Shown here: positions 44,389 to 54,213 of the stretch, piece after piece
Layout: every line of letters begins with the position of its first letter
Numbering within the stretch: the stretch's first letter is position 1
Assembly (NCBI GenBank): GCA_032139905.1
Contig: JAQJDB010000007.1
Coordinates: 1,712,100-1,776,099, forward strand
Direction: 5' to 3'
DNA: 64,000 bases
Source: Nitrospira sp. MA-1
GTDB lineage: Bacteria > Nitrospirota > Nitrospiria > Nitrospirales > UBA8639
Translations under genes and position numbers: made by a program
Notes under the pieces: model-generated
Told to the model about the DNA's origin: nothing
The model's database searches: none
Seen by the model: only the letters and a program-made list of their open reading frames with translations

Positions 44389-45438
44389 ATGAACGACGAA
44401 AACCAATCAACCCTACCTGCGGAAAAATCTTCCACCCCCCAGGCTGATCACACAAAGCCTGACCGTCCCGGACGACAAACGTATCCAGTCGGAACATCTT
44501 CGCCTAAGGGCCGAGCGCCAAGCCTGAACCCACACGAATCCTCACATGCAGAAACCGTGTCCATGCTGAAGAAACAATACCAGCTTGCAAAGCGTCAGAA
44601 ACAATGGCTGAAGATAACAGGGCTCATGGGGGTGCTCGTTATGCTATTGGGTGGGTTAGGCACATGGTTAGCGGAGGAGAATAAGGATTTTAAAATGGCC
44701 ATACTGAGAGTCGTCTCTCCGGTGGTGAGCATCCATCTGGACCCTGAAATGGTTGCAATTCCTGCCGGAACATTTCAACAGGGTGATAGCCGGGGGGAGG
44801 ATACATTAAGCGAGCACCCGCTACGAAAGGTCCATATCAAAAAATTTGCTTTGGGGCGATTCGAGGTCACATTCGAAGAATATGACCGGTTCGCCATGGC
44901 GACAGATCGGGCGTTTCCTGGAGATGAGGGGTGGGGACGTGAAAAGCGCCCGGTCATTAATGTCTCGTGGGAAGATGCTCGCGATTATGCCAAATGGTTA
45001 TCGGAGGGAACCGGCCTTCGCTATCGACTTCCAACAGAATCCGAGTGGGAATACGCTGCCAAAAATAGAGCAGAAGACGAAATTTGGGCGGGAACCTCAG
45101 AACAAGAACAACTTGGTACTTATGCCTGGTTCAACACAAACAGTACTGGAAGAACGCAGCCGGTTGGAACCCGACAAGCCAACGGTCTCGGGCTTCAGGA
45201 CATGAGTGGAAATGTATGGGAGTGGGTCCAGGACTGCTGGCATGACGACTATCACCGTGCCCCAACAAATGGTTTGGCCTGGTTAGAGGCGAATAACGGA
45301 CGATGTGGAACACGAGTGAGGCGAGGCGGTGGCTGGACTAACGATCCCATATCCTTGCGTTCTTCGTTTCGAAATGGATACAACGCCGACTCGCGAAGTA
45401 TCCAGATCGGGTTTCGCCTTGCACAAGATATCGATTAG
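44389..45438 (+). CDS. Membrane-anchored formylglycine-generating-enzyme-fold (SUMF1/FGE) protein
   Basis: A 349-residue protein with a polar N-terminus, a coiled-coil helix (TVSMLKKQYQLAKRQKQWLKI), one transmembrane segment (LMGVLVMLLGGLGTWLA), and an FGE-sulfatase domain (about 115-349). Typical blocks are MVAIPAGTFQQGD, FEVTFEEYDRF, PVINVSWEDARDYAKWLS, RLPTESEWEYAA, LQDMSGNVWEWVQDCW and VRRGGGWTNDP ... IGFRLAQ. True FGEs use two active-site cysteines; here only a pair in DCW and GRCG is near, so oxidase activity is doubtful and a binding role is likely. It resembles the C-terminal domain of the large caspase gene at 47.4 kb. Confidence 0.85.
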   Translation: MNDENQSTLPAEKSSTPQADHTKPDRPGRQTYPVGTSSPKGRAPSLNPHESSHAETVSMLKKQYQLAKRQKQWLKITGLMGVLVMLLGGLGTWLAEENKDFKMAILRVVSPVVSIHLDPEMVAIPAGTFQQGDSRGEDTLSEHPLRKVHIKKFALGRFEVTFEEYDRFAMATDRAFPGDEGWGREKRPVINVSWEDARDYAKWLSEGTGLRYRLPTESEWEYAAKNRAEDEIWAGTSEQEQLGTYAWFNTNSTGRTQPVGTRQANGLGLQDMSGNVWEWVQDCWHDDYHRAPTNGLAWLEANNGRCGTRVRRGGGWTNDPISLRSSFRNGYNADSRSIQIGFRLAQDID

Positions 45439-45537
45439 CACTTCGATTCTCCCATATTCCTATTTTCTTCCAAATCCCTTCCTGTCCTAAAGCATCCTTA
45501 TAAAAGGCAGCAGCCAAAGGGGTGACGATTCAATACC

Positions 45538-46809
45538 TTAGAACGTTCCTCCAAGTCCCAATGTCCAGACCGCATCCGGCCGGAGGCCTTCATTTTTATT
45601 GAGGGGAAGCTGGACTGCTGCCTGAAGCAACGTATTGGGATAAGGGGCCCATTTTAACCCGGGAGCCAAGTCCACAATGTCCTTTCCACTTTTATCCTTA
45701 TCATCCAATTCATGACGGCCCAGAAGATCAAGGGAGAAAGCAAAAACCGGAATGGGAGCTAGATCAAACCCTGCCACATAGGTAAAAAGATTCAGTTCGG
45801 ATTTGTTGTTGACCAGCACAAAACCCGTGTTCATATGAGGCCCAATCATTCCGATCGGGGATGAATAATATTTAGAAGCCACAGCCAACCCTTCAAATTT
45901 GTATTCTCCAACTCCCATGAAGTTATCTTCATTTCCCGTTGGAAAAGAAACGCCCCCACGTACCCCCAAATCGGGTAAGATTTCATGATTTTTCAGAAAA
46001 TTATATTTGGTTCGAAGAAGGACGTCCCCGATCCCGGTTTTATTCCCCGAAGAACTGTCTTTTGAAGGGTCTCCCGTGCCGGGTGCCGTTCCATTGATCA
46101 CATAAATACCACTACAATTTCCACCTTGAGTACAAGGAACGCCGTTGGCATCAAGCATGGTCGCCTTCGACTTTGCTTTGATCTGGTTATTGATGAGAGG
46201 AACCAAAAGGTTGACATCCCAATTATCCGTCAGCCCATATGTGCCAAAAAATCCCACAAAATTGGTGATCACTTTGACGTCCAGGTTAACTTGTAACAGC
46301 TCATCTAATCCTGGGGCATTCGGCGGAGTTCCAGGCCCGGCGGTAGGAGAGACATCTTCACTGAGAGAAGACAGTTTCTGTCCATTAAATTTTTTGTAAT
46401 TGGCGTTTGACCAAACGACCTGGAAATCAAATCTTCCTTTACCCAATGTGTCAGCCCGTTCCGCAAAAAGTGGTCCGAGGCTTTTGGTAACTTCGACAGG
46501 CACTCCACGCTCAACATCAAACCGATACGCCGCCACCGTTGAGTTCACCGCAAATTGCCCTGTTTGTGCACCGATGCCATTGGTCAGTTCATTAAAGGAA
46601 TTAAACACCGAATTACCGAAATCATTGGAACGGTTGCCTGCAAAATTTGGATCTGTTTGAAACCCATTACCCCCATAAAGATCAGGAATCACATCCTTTA
46701 ATTCTTTACCATGAGTGACGGATGGACTGATGACGAGCATTGCCAACAAAAAGAAACAGGCCAACGGCTGAATTCGTCTACAAGAGTGCTGCATGAGCCA
46801 ATAGGTCAT
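45538..46809 (-). CDS. Outer-membrane beta-barrel channel-like protein (MetA/phenol-degradation family-like)
   Basis: A 423-residue exported protein. Residues 1-35 form a signal peptide (LACFFLLAMLVISPSVTHG). The mature part is made of amphipathic strands with periodic aromatics (NWDVNLLVPLI, IGDVLLRTKYNFL, GVRGGVSFPTGNED, VPVFAFSLDLLGRHEL) and ends in LGLGGTF, a C-terminal Phe typical of Omp barrels. The GIGDVLLRTKY stretch is characteristic of the phenol_MetA_deg/transporter group. GAGGAG precedes the ATG. The substrate is unknown. Confidence 0.75.
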   Translation of the reverse strand: MTYWLMQHSCRRIQPLACFFLLAMLVISPSVTHGKELKDVIPDLYGGNGFQTDPNFAGNRSNDFGNSVFNSFNELTNGIGAQTGQFAVNSTVAAYRFDVERGVPVEVTKSLGPLFAERADTLGKGRFDFQVVWSNANYKKFNGQKLSSLSEDVSPTAGPGTPPNAPGLDELLQVNLDVKVITNFVGFFGTYGLTDNWDVNLLVPLINNQIKAKSKATMLDANGVPCTQGGNCSGIYVINGTAPGTGDPSKDSSSGNKTGIGDVLLRTKYNFLKNHEILPDLGVRGGVSFPTGNEDNFMGVGEYKFEGLAVASKYYSSPIGMIGPHMNTGFVLVNNKSELNLFTYVAGFDLAPIPVFAFSLDLLGRHELDDKDKSGKDIVDLAPGLKWAPYPNTLLQAAVQLPLNKNEGLRPDAVWTLGLGGTF

Positions 46810-47418
46810 TTTTGCTCCTCATAAATTAGAATAAACCCAAAGAGGCTTCCCGAACGATCCCGAACAAAGGATTTGGCACAATTGCCCGAGCACAGTTATC
46901 GACTTTAACTATGGGTTTGGGGGATGGTACGCTCAACACCACAGGTCCAAAAGGAGGGTTTTAATTCACTCCCTCATTCAGCTTATGTGGCTATCAGATG
47001 GATTCATATCCAAAAAACGCGATGTTGCCGAAGTAGGGAAAACCAGGCGATCGTATAAACTCTTTCCCATGAAGTCAATGCATATTTCCCAGGGGCACCG
47101 GCTCTACCTTTCCCCCATTAGACATAGTGGCCTCTTTTTGGGAAAAAGACCGTCAGGCTGCATGGAGAAACAAAACGTCACTTAAATTTTGACCAGACAT
47201 AAAGGCAACACTCGCATCTCTGACGCAAGACCCAGTAAACTGGTCTCAAGAACTGACAACGCCACAAGACCACTATTAGTCCTGCTACACATTCTTCCAA
47301 TTCTTGACCCTATGGTGATCTGACGCAACGAGATCGAGAGTCCTTGAGAAAATCTGAGAAAAAAAGAGAGTTGGCTATTGTCTATTTCATTCTGAGATTT
47401 TTCTTGAATAAAATACAC
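46810..47418. other. Intergenic region upstream of the caspase fusion
   Basis: About 600 bases with no convincing gene; short frames on both strands lack ribosome sites. Promoters of the outer-membrane protein (minus) and of the caspase fusion (plus) are expected here but not identifiable by eye. Confidence 0.35.
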
Positions 47419-50400
47419 ATGCGTCACAGGAGCCGGTGCCCCGTGTCTGATTCCGTTTTATATAGTTCCATTCCGAGGAGAGGATTCCTTGCCCATCCCC
47501 GCTTCTTTCTCCTCTCTTTCTTGGTATTTGCCCTGATCACATTGTTCCTCCCGGTACAGGCGCAGGCAGATCCACGAAGTAATGCGGTGAACGGAAAAAC
47601 TCCTGCCCAATATATAGCCGAGACTCAGGGAAACGCCTGGGCTGTCATCATAGGAATTGATAAATATCTGAATCTCGCCGGTCTGGCCTATGCGGTCGAT
47701 GATGCGAAATCCGTGGCCCGTATGCTCGAGGGGCAGGGATTTAAGGTCACATCACTGTACAACACTCAAGCCACCAGAACGGCAATTCTTCGCGAGTTGC
47801 GCCAGAACCTTCTTACCCGGGTACAAAAAAATGATCGGGTCCTTATCTTTTTTGCGGGTCATATTGGAGAAACTCCAGGCAAGGACAAGCAACAACCGGT
47901 TGGCTACATGATGCCCGTCGATACCGAACCTGGCCTTCTTCCAGACACGGCAATCAGCGTGGAGATTCTTCGTGAACTGTCTGAGGCCCTTCCGGCAAAA
48001 CAGGTCTTATTTCTCATTGATATTTGTTATGGAGGCATTGCCGGCCGGAATCAGCGTTCGTTTCCCCCAATGACCGGCCATTATCTGGAGATGATTACCA
48101 GTGAACCTGCCCGCCAATTGATAACCGCAGGCGGAACCGGGCAACAAGCCTTAGCCGGACCGAAGTGGAAACATAGTGTGTTCACCTATTATCTTCTGGA
48201 AGGCATCGGGAAAGGCCGTGGGGATCTGAACGGCGATGGCATCATTCCCACATCCGAACTCTTCACCTTTCTCGATGAGCATGTGCAATCGGCAGCTCTC
48301 ACCCATAAACATGCGCAAAGACCGGAAATGTGGGGGTTAAGTCCGGATAAGGGAGAATTTGTGTTTATTCCCGAAAAAAAATCCTCCGGGCCTCAAATTG
48401 CGAATAGCCCAAATCGCCAAGGAGGTTCAAGCAATCCTGTTCCAGGGACGATCGAGACAATTGTCGGACTCTTAAAGAGTTTTGGAAATCCCCTGGATGT
48501 CTTCAATAACAAGGTACCATCCGGAAAGAGTGAGCAAGCTCAAAAACAAAAATCCTTGGCAGAAGAGGCGGCCACGTTAGAGGCAGAACGGGAAAAATTT
48601 GAACTACAGGCTCTCCAAACGTTGAAGGAACAGCGACAGCGAGAGAAAGATCTTCAAGCGCAACTGGCCGAAGCCCAGCGCCTGGCGGCCGAGGAAGAGC
48701 GGCGGAGGGTGGCTGCCGAACAGGCCCGCCAGGAACAAGCGGCCCTGTTGGCTCAACAACAAGCTGAATTAAAGGCCGAACAAGCCAGGGTGGCCGAAGA
48801 AGAGGAACAAAGAAGAAAAAAATTGGCGGAACAGGAACGAACGCGTCTGGCCCAACTGGCCGAAGCCAAACGACTGGCGGCCGAGGAAGAGCGGCGGAGG
48901 GTGGCTGCCGAACAGGCCCGCCAGGAAAAGGAGACCCTCCTTGCTCAACAAGAAGCCGCGTTAGAAGCCCAACAGGCCAGGGTGGCCGCGGAGGAAGAAC
49001 AACGCCAACTGGCCTTAGCGCAACTTGCCGAAGCTAAACGAGTGGCTGCCGAAGAGGAACGGCGACGGGTGGACGCGGAAAAGGCCCGTCATGAACAAGC
49101 CATCCTCTTAGCTCAACGACAGGCCGAATTAGAAGCCCAACAAGCCAAGCTGGCGGCTGAGGAGGAACGACGCAAACAACTCTTGGCACAACAGGAACGA
49201 GAACTTCAAACTCAACTGGCCATAGCCCAGCGAATGGTAGCAGAAGAGGAACGACGGCGAGCGGAAGCCGAACAAGCCAGACTGGCCGAGGTGGAAGAGA
49301 GACGAAAACAAGCCTTGGCGCAACAAGAACTCACACGTCAAGCTCAACTGGCTGAAGCCCGACGAATGGCCGAGGAACAGGCCAGAATTGAGGCCGAGGA
49401 ACAGCGGCGCAAAGAAGCGTTGGCCCAACGAGAACTCACGCGTCAAATGCAACTGGCTGAAGCCCGACGAATGGCCGAAGAACAGCGACGCCAGGAGGCC
49501 TTGGCCAAACAGGAACAAATACGCCAGGCTCAACTGGCCGAGGCCCAACGAATGGCGGCCGAAGAACAGGAACGCAAGGAAGCTTTGGCCAGGCAGGAAC
49601 AAACCCGCCAGGCTCAACTGGCCGAAGCCCAACGAATGGCGGCCGAAGAACAGGAACGCAAGGTGGCTTTGGCCAGGCAGGAACAAACCCGCCAGGCCCA
49701 ACTGGCCGAAGCCCAACGAATGGCGGCCGAACAAGCTCGTCTGAAGGAAGAAGCCGCATTGAAAGCCGAACAAGCACGACTCGCCGCCGAGGAGCAAGAA
49801 CGCAGGCAAGCCGCAGAAGCGCGTCGCTTGGCAGCTCTGGAAGAAGAGCGGGAACGAGTCGCTCGACTGAAGGAAGAGGCCGCCTTGAATGCCAGAAAGG
49901 CCCGACTCGCCGCCGAGGAAGAACAACGACAGGAAGCCGCGGAGGCGCGTCGCCTGGCAGCTCTGGAAGAAGAGCGACGACGAGTCGCTGCGGAAAAGGA
50001 GCGTAAGGAACTAGAGGCGAAAATTGCGCAACCACAAATTGTTCCAAATGGTGAAAACAATCCGTCAGCGACCCCTGAAAGATCGCCATCAACTGGGACC
50101 GTTCCCGCTTTCACTTCCCCCACCACTCCTCCTGTGGTTGATTCACCCCCGAACGAGAGTTCCGGGTTTTTCGGATTTTTTGAGAATATGTTCAAGAAGT
50201 CTCCTGACTCACAGCCAGTGACCAGCGATCAACCGATCGAATCTCAACCTGAGGCTGTCCTTGAAGCACGGCTACATCCACAGGATTTACCGGATACCGT
50301 TCAGTCCGCCCTGTCAGGCAAGAAGGCCGACCCCATGATCTTGATTCCCGCAGGAGAATTTAGGATGGGAAGTACCGAGGACCAAATTTCTGGCTTTCTG

Positions 50401-51111
50401 AAAGATTTTGCAGGAGTCCAGTTCAATGCCTTTCAAGCAGAAATTCCTCAACGTCAGGTGAGCCTCAATGCCTATTATATTGATCAATATGAGGTCAGCT
50501 ATCGCCGCTACCGTGAATTTCTTGAATCCACAGGTCGGGACGCCCCCGCATTCTGGGAGAATGAACGATTTCACCAACCAGACCATCCGGTCCTCGGAGT
50601 GACATGGTATGATGCGACGGCCTATTGCACCTGGTCGGGTAAACGCCTTCCCACCGAGGCAGAATGGGAACTGGCTGCCAGAGGACCTCAAGACTATGTC
50701 TACCCTTGGGGAAATACGTGGGATCCTCAACGAACCAACACAGCGGATTATTGGGCAGGGAAACCATTTGTATCCATTGCAAAATGGGCTGATTGGATGC
50801 AAACGGCTTTGGATCGAGGAAAAGCCGGCCCGTTAGAAGTTGGAACCTTCTCGAATGGAGTCAGCCCATTTGGTGTTCATGATATGGCTGGAAATGTATC
50901 AGAGTGGGTCTTCGACTGGTATTCACCCTATGACAGTCAACCAAGCCTCGCCCACAATCCCAGCGGACCGGACTCCGGGTCCATGAAAGTGCATCGTGGA
51001 GGATCCTGGAGTGTGAGTTCGATTTTTGCCCGGTCAACCTATCGGGCGCGAGAAAATCCTGAAAAGAAAAGTCCTTACATTGGCATGCGGTGCGCCAAGT
51101 CCTATCAGTAA
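47419..51111 (+). CDS. Caspase-like (C14) protease fused to long coiled coil and C-terminal FGE-fold domain
   Basis: A protein of about 1230 residues. A signal peptide (HPRFFLLSFLVFALITLFLP ... AQAQAD) precedes a caspase/metacaspase domain with WAVIIGIDKYLN, catalytic His in FFAGHIGE and Cys in LIDICYGG. Residues about 375-870 are an uninterrupted Ala/Glu/Gln/Arg coiled coil (QLAEAQRMAAEEQERK-type 28-residue units; 84-bp tandem repeats in the DNA). A Pro/Ser linker follows, then an FGE-sulfatase domain (MILIPAGEFRMGS, RLPTEAEWELAARG, VHDMAGNVSEWVFDW, VHRGGSWS). An earlier TTG start at 47344 is possible; neither start has a good ribosome site. It is probably an exported caspase-effector protein; the ligand is unknown. 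Confidence 0.88.
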   Translation: MRHRSRCPVSDSVLYSSIPRRGFLAHPRFFLLSFLVFALITLFLPVQAQADPRSNAVNGKTPAQYIAETQGNAWAVIIGIDKYLNLAGLAYAVDDAKSVARMLEGQGFKVTSLYNTQATRTAILRELRQNLLTRVQKNDRVLIFFAGHIGETPGKDKQQPVGYMMPVDTEPGLLPDTAISVEILRELSEALPAKQVLFLIDICYGGIAGRNQRSFPPMTGHYLEMITSEPARQLITAGGTGQQALAGPKWKHSVFTYYLLEGIGKGRGDLNGDGIIPTSELFTFLDEHVQSAALTHKHAQRPEMWGLSPDKGEFVFIPEKKSSGPQIANSPNRQGGSSNPVPGTIETIVGLLKSFGNPLDVFNNKVPSGKSEQAQKQKSLAEEAATLEAEREKFELQALQTLKEQRQREKDLQAQLAEAQRLAAEEERRRVAAEQARQEQAALLAQQQAELKAEQARVAEEEEQRRKKLAEQERTRLAQLAEAKRLAAEEERRRVAAEQARQEKETLLAQQEAALEAQQARVAAEEEQRQLALAQLAEAKRVAAEEERRRVDAEKARHEQAILLAQRQAELEAQQAKLAAEEERRKQLLAQQERELQTQLAIAQRMVAEEERRRAEAEQARLAEVEERRKQALAQQELTRQAQLAEARRMAEEQARIEAEEQRRKEALAQRELTRQMQLAEARRMAEEQRRQEALAKQEQIRQAQLAEAQRMAAEEQERKEALARQEQTRQAQLAEAQRMAAEEQERKVALARQEQTRQAQLAEAQRMAAEQARLKEEAALKAEQARLAAEEQERRQAAEARRLAALEEERERVARLKEEAALNARKARLAAEEEQRQEAAEARRLAALEEERRRVAAEKERKELEAKIAQPQIVPNGENNPSATPERSPSTGTVPAFTSPTTPPVVDSPPNESSGFFGFFENMFKKSPDSQPVTSDQPIESQPEAVLEARLHPQDLPDTVQSALSGKKADPMILIPAGEFRMGSTEDQISGFLKDFAGVQFNAFQAEIPQRQVSLNAYYIDQYEVSYRRYREFLESTGRDAPAFWENERFHQPDHPVLGVTWYDATAYCTWSGKRLPTEAEWELAARGPQDYVYPWGNTWDPQRTNTADYWAGKPFVSIAKWADWMQTALDRGKAGPLEVGTFSNGVSPFGVHDMAGNVSEWVFDWYSPYDSQPSLAHNPSGPDSGSMKVHRGGSWSVSSIFARSTYRARENPEKKSPYIGMRCAKSYQ
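49513..49731 (+). repeat. 84-bp tandem repeat in the coiled coil
   Basis: Copies start at 49513, 49597 and 49681 with exact 84-base spacing; the third diverges after about 51 bases. Each encodes a 28-residue heptad block containing QAQLAEAQRMAAEEQERK. More degenerate copies extend on both sides, so the coiled coil has grown by repeat duplication. Confidence 0.85.
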
Positions 51112-51209
51112 CTTCTTCAATCCATTCTCAGATCCTACTCAATAGTCCATTTTCGAATGGCCCTTTGCCTGGTTTCTCGATAAGGCCCTCCATTGCGGGA
51201 ATTTATGAG

Positions 51210-54014
51210 CTACTGAATCTCCCAATCTGTGGAGGTCGATCCCGGGAAACCCACGGCGGAAATAGTCAGGCCGTTCATCAGCCACACAGCTACCATCCCA
51301 TTCGTCCTATTTCGCCAAATAACATCCGCCTTGCCATCCCCGTTTACATCCCGCGCCTCTGCTAGTTGCCAAACGGCTGGGACCCCGCCAGGAAAACCGG
51401 AGGCGGCAATAGCGGTCCCATTCATCAACCAGATGGCCGTACTCCCATCAGTCGTGTTGCGCCAAACCAGATCCGCCTTGCCATCGCCGTTCACATCGCC
51501 CACGGCCATGATCTCAAACGCTGTCGACGCACTTCCGGGAAAGCCCACGCCTGTCACCGATAACCCGTTCATTAGCCAAATGGCCACACCCCCACTGGTG
51601 CTATTCCGCCAAATGACATCGGCCCGGTTATCCCCATTCACATCCCCAACCCCGGCAATGTGCCATGTCTCCGGCACCCCACCAGGGAAACCGGAGGCGG
51701 CAATAGCCGTCCCATTCATCAACCAGATGGCCGTACTCCCATCAGTCGTGTTACGCCAAACCAGGTCCGCCTTGCCATCCCCGTTCACATCGCCCACGCC
51801 CATGATCCGAAACGCCAGCGAGGCACTACCAGGAAATCCTGTGGAGAGAATGGTTAACCCATCCATCAGCCACACGGCCACACCTCCGCTCGAACCATTT
51901 CGCCAAATGACATCTGCCTTGCCGTCGCCATTCACATCGCCCACACCCGCGATCTGCCAGGCTGCCGGCACCCCGCCTGGAAAGCCTGAGGCGGCGATCG
52001 TCGTTCCATTCATCAACCAGATGGCCGTGTTGCCATCGGAAGTATTGCGCCAAACCAGATCCGCTTTGCCATTGGCATCAAGATCTCCCAGGGCCGGAGC
52101 AGTCCTGATTGGCACCAACGTCAAGGCCGTCGTGACAAAAAAGTCCTGGCCCGAAAGCGGAATTGCGGTTCTGGCTTTGGTGGTCTGTTCAATCGCTTCA
52201 AACAGAATGTTTTTGGAAAATCCAGAGGTCACCTTATGCTGCCCGGAAAGATGATACAGCAGATCCGACGTAGGCCCTATCCCAATAGTTTCACTTTCTC
52301 GAAAATTCGGTTGTCCCGCCACTGCTCCGGCCGAAACATCTAGAAATTCGGTTGCCGTACCCGTCGTTTTATTCACCGTATAAATCCGCGCGGGTAACAC
52401 GGGCGACTCCCCGGGCACCGGTCGGTTATCCGTGATGGCATAGAGCGTCCCGGCCGCATCAAAGGCCAGATCCATAAAGTTTCCAAACAGTTTGGCCTTT
52501 TGCGTGGCCAGGCCCGTAGACGGATTAATCGTCACCAACCGGCGGAAACTATTCACTTCGGATGTCACCACGAGCAAGCCCCATAGTTGCCCAGTCCCAG
52601 GCTCCGTGGCCAGTCCCCGCCCACCCGTTAGAGATTCTCCCGTCGATAACGACAGAGGAATCTTGCCCAACTGGACGCCGGTGTCGGGATTAAGCCGATA
52701 CAGATTCGGCGGGGTCCCTGCCTGTTTCGCAAGCGTCAGCTCTTCAACCGAATACAGGGTAGACCCGACAAAGGCCAAACCGTGCGTGCGGTGCGTCAGA
52801 TCTCCAATTTTGGTCACCACCCCATTGGTGCGAAGGCGGTAGAGGCTATTTACGAGCGGCCCGGTCTTGGAATCATTTTGTACGCCAAGAAGAAATACCG
52901 GCGGTCCGGAAGAAATGACCAGGGCAACGGAACTGCCTGGGGTCACTTTTATTCCTGCCACGGGTATTTGACTGATGACGGTGCCGCTAGGCACTGTCTC
53001 GCTATTTGCCGCAGTCACGGTCCCCACAGTTAAGCCCCCGCCGATCAGGGTCGTTTGAGCACTGCTCTGTGTCAAGCCTACGACATCGGGCACGGCGGTC
53101 CCCAGCGACACGACTAGCGCTACGGCACTACCTGGCACCACATTCGTGCCCGCCCCTGGGTTTTGACTAATGACTTTACCCACCGCCACTGCGGCACTAT
53201 TGGCCATCGTCACCGTCCCCATAGTTAAGCCCACGGTGGTAATGGCCTTCTGGGCCTCAGCTTGCGTACGACCAACGACATTGGGAACCTTTGCCCCAAC
53301 GGACACAACCAGGGCCACAGCAGTGCCCGCCGCCACCTTAGTTCCGGCTCCAGGTTTCTGACTCATAACCTTGCCCGGGACAACTGTGACACTAATGGCC
53401 GTCGTGACTGCTCCCACGGTAAAACCGGCCGTAATAATCACCGATTGCGCGTCCGCCTGCGTCAACCCCACCACATTCGGTACTCTGCCGCCCAGAGACA
53501 CCACCAGGTCCACCGGACTGCCAAATGCCCCTTTGGTTCCGGCCGTGGGAGTTTGACTGATGACTCTGCCCTCCGCCACAACGGTACTATTGACCGTCGT
53601 CACCCTCCCTATGATTAAGCCTGCTTTGGTCAGATCCTTTTGGGCGTCAGCTTGTTTCCGGCCAACGACGTCAGGAACCTCCACCCCAGAAACCACCAGA
53701 TCAATCCGACTGCGTCGAACCACATTAATGCCTGCTGCCGGATCCTGACTGATAATGGTACCCGGCAGGATAGTCACACTCTTCGCCGAAGTGACAGTTC
53801 CTACCCTCAGATTGGCTTTGGTAATGGCCTCCTCAGCCTTAGCTTGTGTGCTCCCCACTACATTGGGGACTTCTACAGCCCTTGCGGTCATAGGCATGGC
53901 ACAGGTGAGAAACAGCAGACATACCAGCACTCCCAGTTGCAAAACGAACGAATTGAGTCTTCGACAGGTGGCGCGGTGAGCCAGGTTCAAGTCGCCATGA
54001 GGCTGAATTTGCAT
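51210..54014 (-). CDS. PASTA5-propeller-FG-GAP exported protein (array copy 1)
   Basis: About 934 residues, first (3'-most) of four tandem paralogues. The start at MQIQPHG (54014) is chosen by analogy with the paralogues; an ATG at 54086 would add 24 residues. A signal peptide (VLVCLLFLTCAMPMTARA) is followed by five PASTA-like repeats of about 65 residues (each begins VPNVVGxTQAxA), then a roughly 250-residue conserved propeller-like domain (GPLVNSLYRLR, THGLAFVGSTLYSVEEL, RLVTINPSTGLATQKA, NFMDLAFDAAGTLYAITDN). Six FG-GAP/VCBS-type repeats with D-x-[DN]-x-D-G calcium motifs end the protein. Probably a surface or cell-wall binding protein; ligand unknown. Confidence 0.85.
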   Translation of the reverse strand: MQIQPHGDLNLAHRATCRRLNSFVLQLGVLVCLLFLTCAMPMTARAVEVPNVVGSTQAKAEEAITKANLRVGTVTSAKSVTILPGTIISQDPAAGINVVRRSRIDLVVSGVEVPDVVGRKQADAQKDLTKAGLIIGRVTTVNSTVVAEGRVISQTPTAGTKGAFGSPVDLVVSLGGRVPNVVGLTQADAQSVIITAGFTVGAVTTAISVTVVPGKVMSQKPGAGTKVAAGTAVALVVSVGAKVPNVVGRTQAEAQKAITTVGLTMGTVTMANSAAVAVGKVISQNPGAGTNVVPGSAVALVVSLGTAVPDVVGLTQSSAQTTLIGGGLTVGTVTAANSETVPSGTVISQIPVAGIKVTPGSSVALVISSGPPVFLLGVQNDSKTGPLVNSLYRLRTNGVVTKIGDLTHRTHGLAFVGSTLYSVEELTLAKQAGTPPNLYRLNPDTGVQLGKIPLSLSTGESLTGGRGLATEPGTGQLWGLLVVTSEVNSFRRLVTINPSTGLATQKAKLFGNFMDLAFDAAGTLYAITDNRPVPGESPVLPARIYTVNKTTGTATEFLDVSAGAVAGQPNFRESETIGIGPTSDLLYHLSGQHKVTSGFSKNILFEAIEQTTKARTAIPLSGQDFFVTTALTLVPIRTAPALGDLDANGKADLVWRNTSDGNTAIWLMNGTTIAASGFPGGVPAAWQIAGVGDVNGDGKADVIWRNGSSGGVAVWLMDGLTILSTGFPGSASLAFRIMGVGDVNGDGKADLVWRNTTDGSTAIWLMNGTAIAASGFPGGVPETWHIAGVGDVNGDNRADVIWRNSTSGGVAIWLMNGLSVTGVGFPGSASTAFEIMAVGDVNGDGKADLVWRNTTDGSTAIWLMNGTAIAASGFPGGVPAVWQLAEARDVNGDGKADVIWRNRTNGMVAVWLMNGLTISAVGFPGSTSTDWEIQ

Positions 54015-54213
54015 TGTGTCCACGTTGTGTGTTCCATACGGCAACAATTGGCTGAATATTATGGCATCACAGGAGTTTAAATTCATACTCTCGTCTGCAC
54101 TTACCTTTCCATGAATACCCCCGCAATACCTTCCTCTCCATTGGAAGAACTGGAGATGATGGCGGATTCCGTACGTATGAATGTGCCGGTTGGAGTTCTG
54201 TTCCAACCAATGT

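Noticed and set aside
46860..46890. Sigma-54 promoter candidate TGGCACAATTGC before the outer-membrane gene
   Set aside because: The GG-to-GC spacing is about seven bases rather than the ten required.
49129..50195. Minus-strand frames across the caspase coiled coil
   Set aside because: Antisense of Ala/Glu/Gln repeats gives Ser/Phe/Gly-rich or Pro/Leu/Arg-rich nonsense.
44389..51111. Diversity-generating retroelement with FGE-fold target proteins
   Set aside because: FGE-fold domains are known DGR targets, but no reverse transcriptase gene or template/variable repeat is visible in the window.
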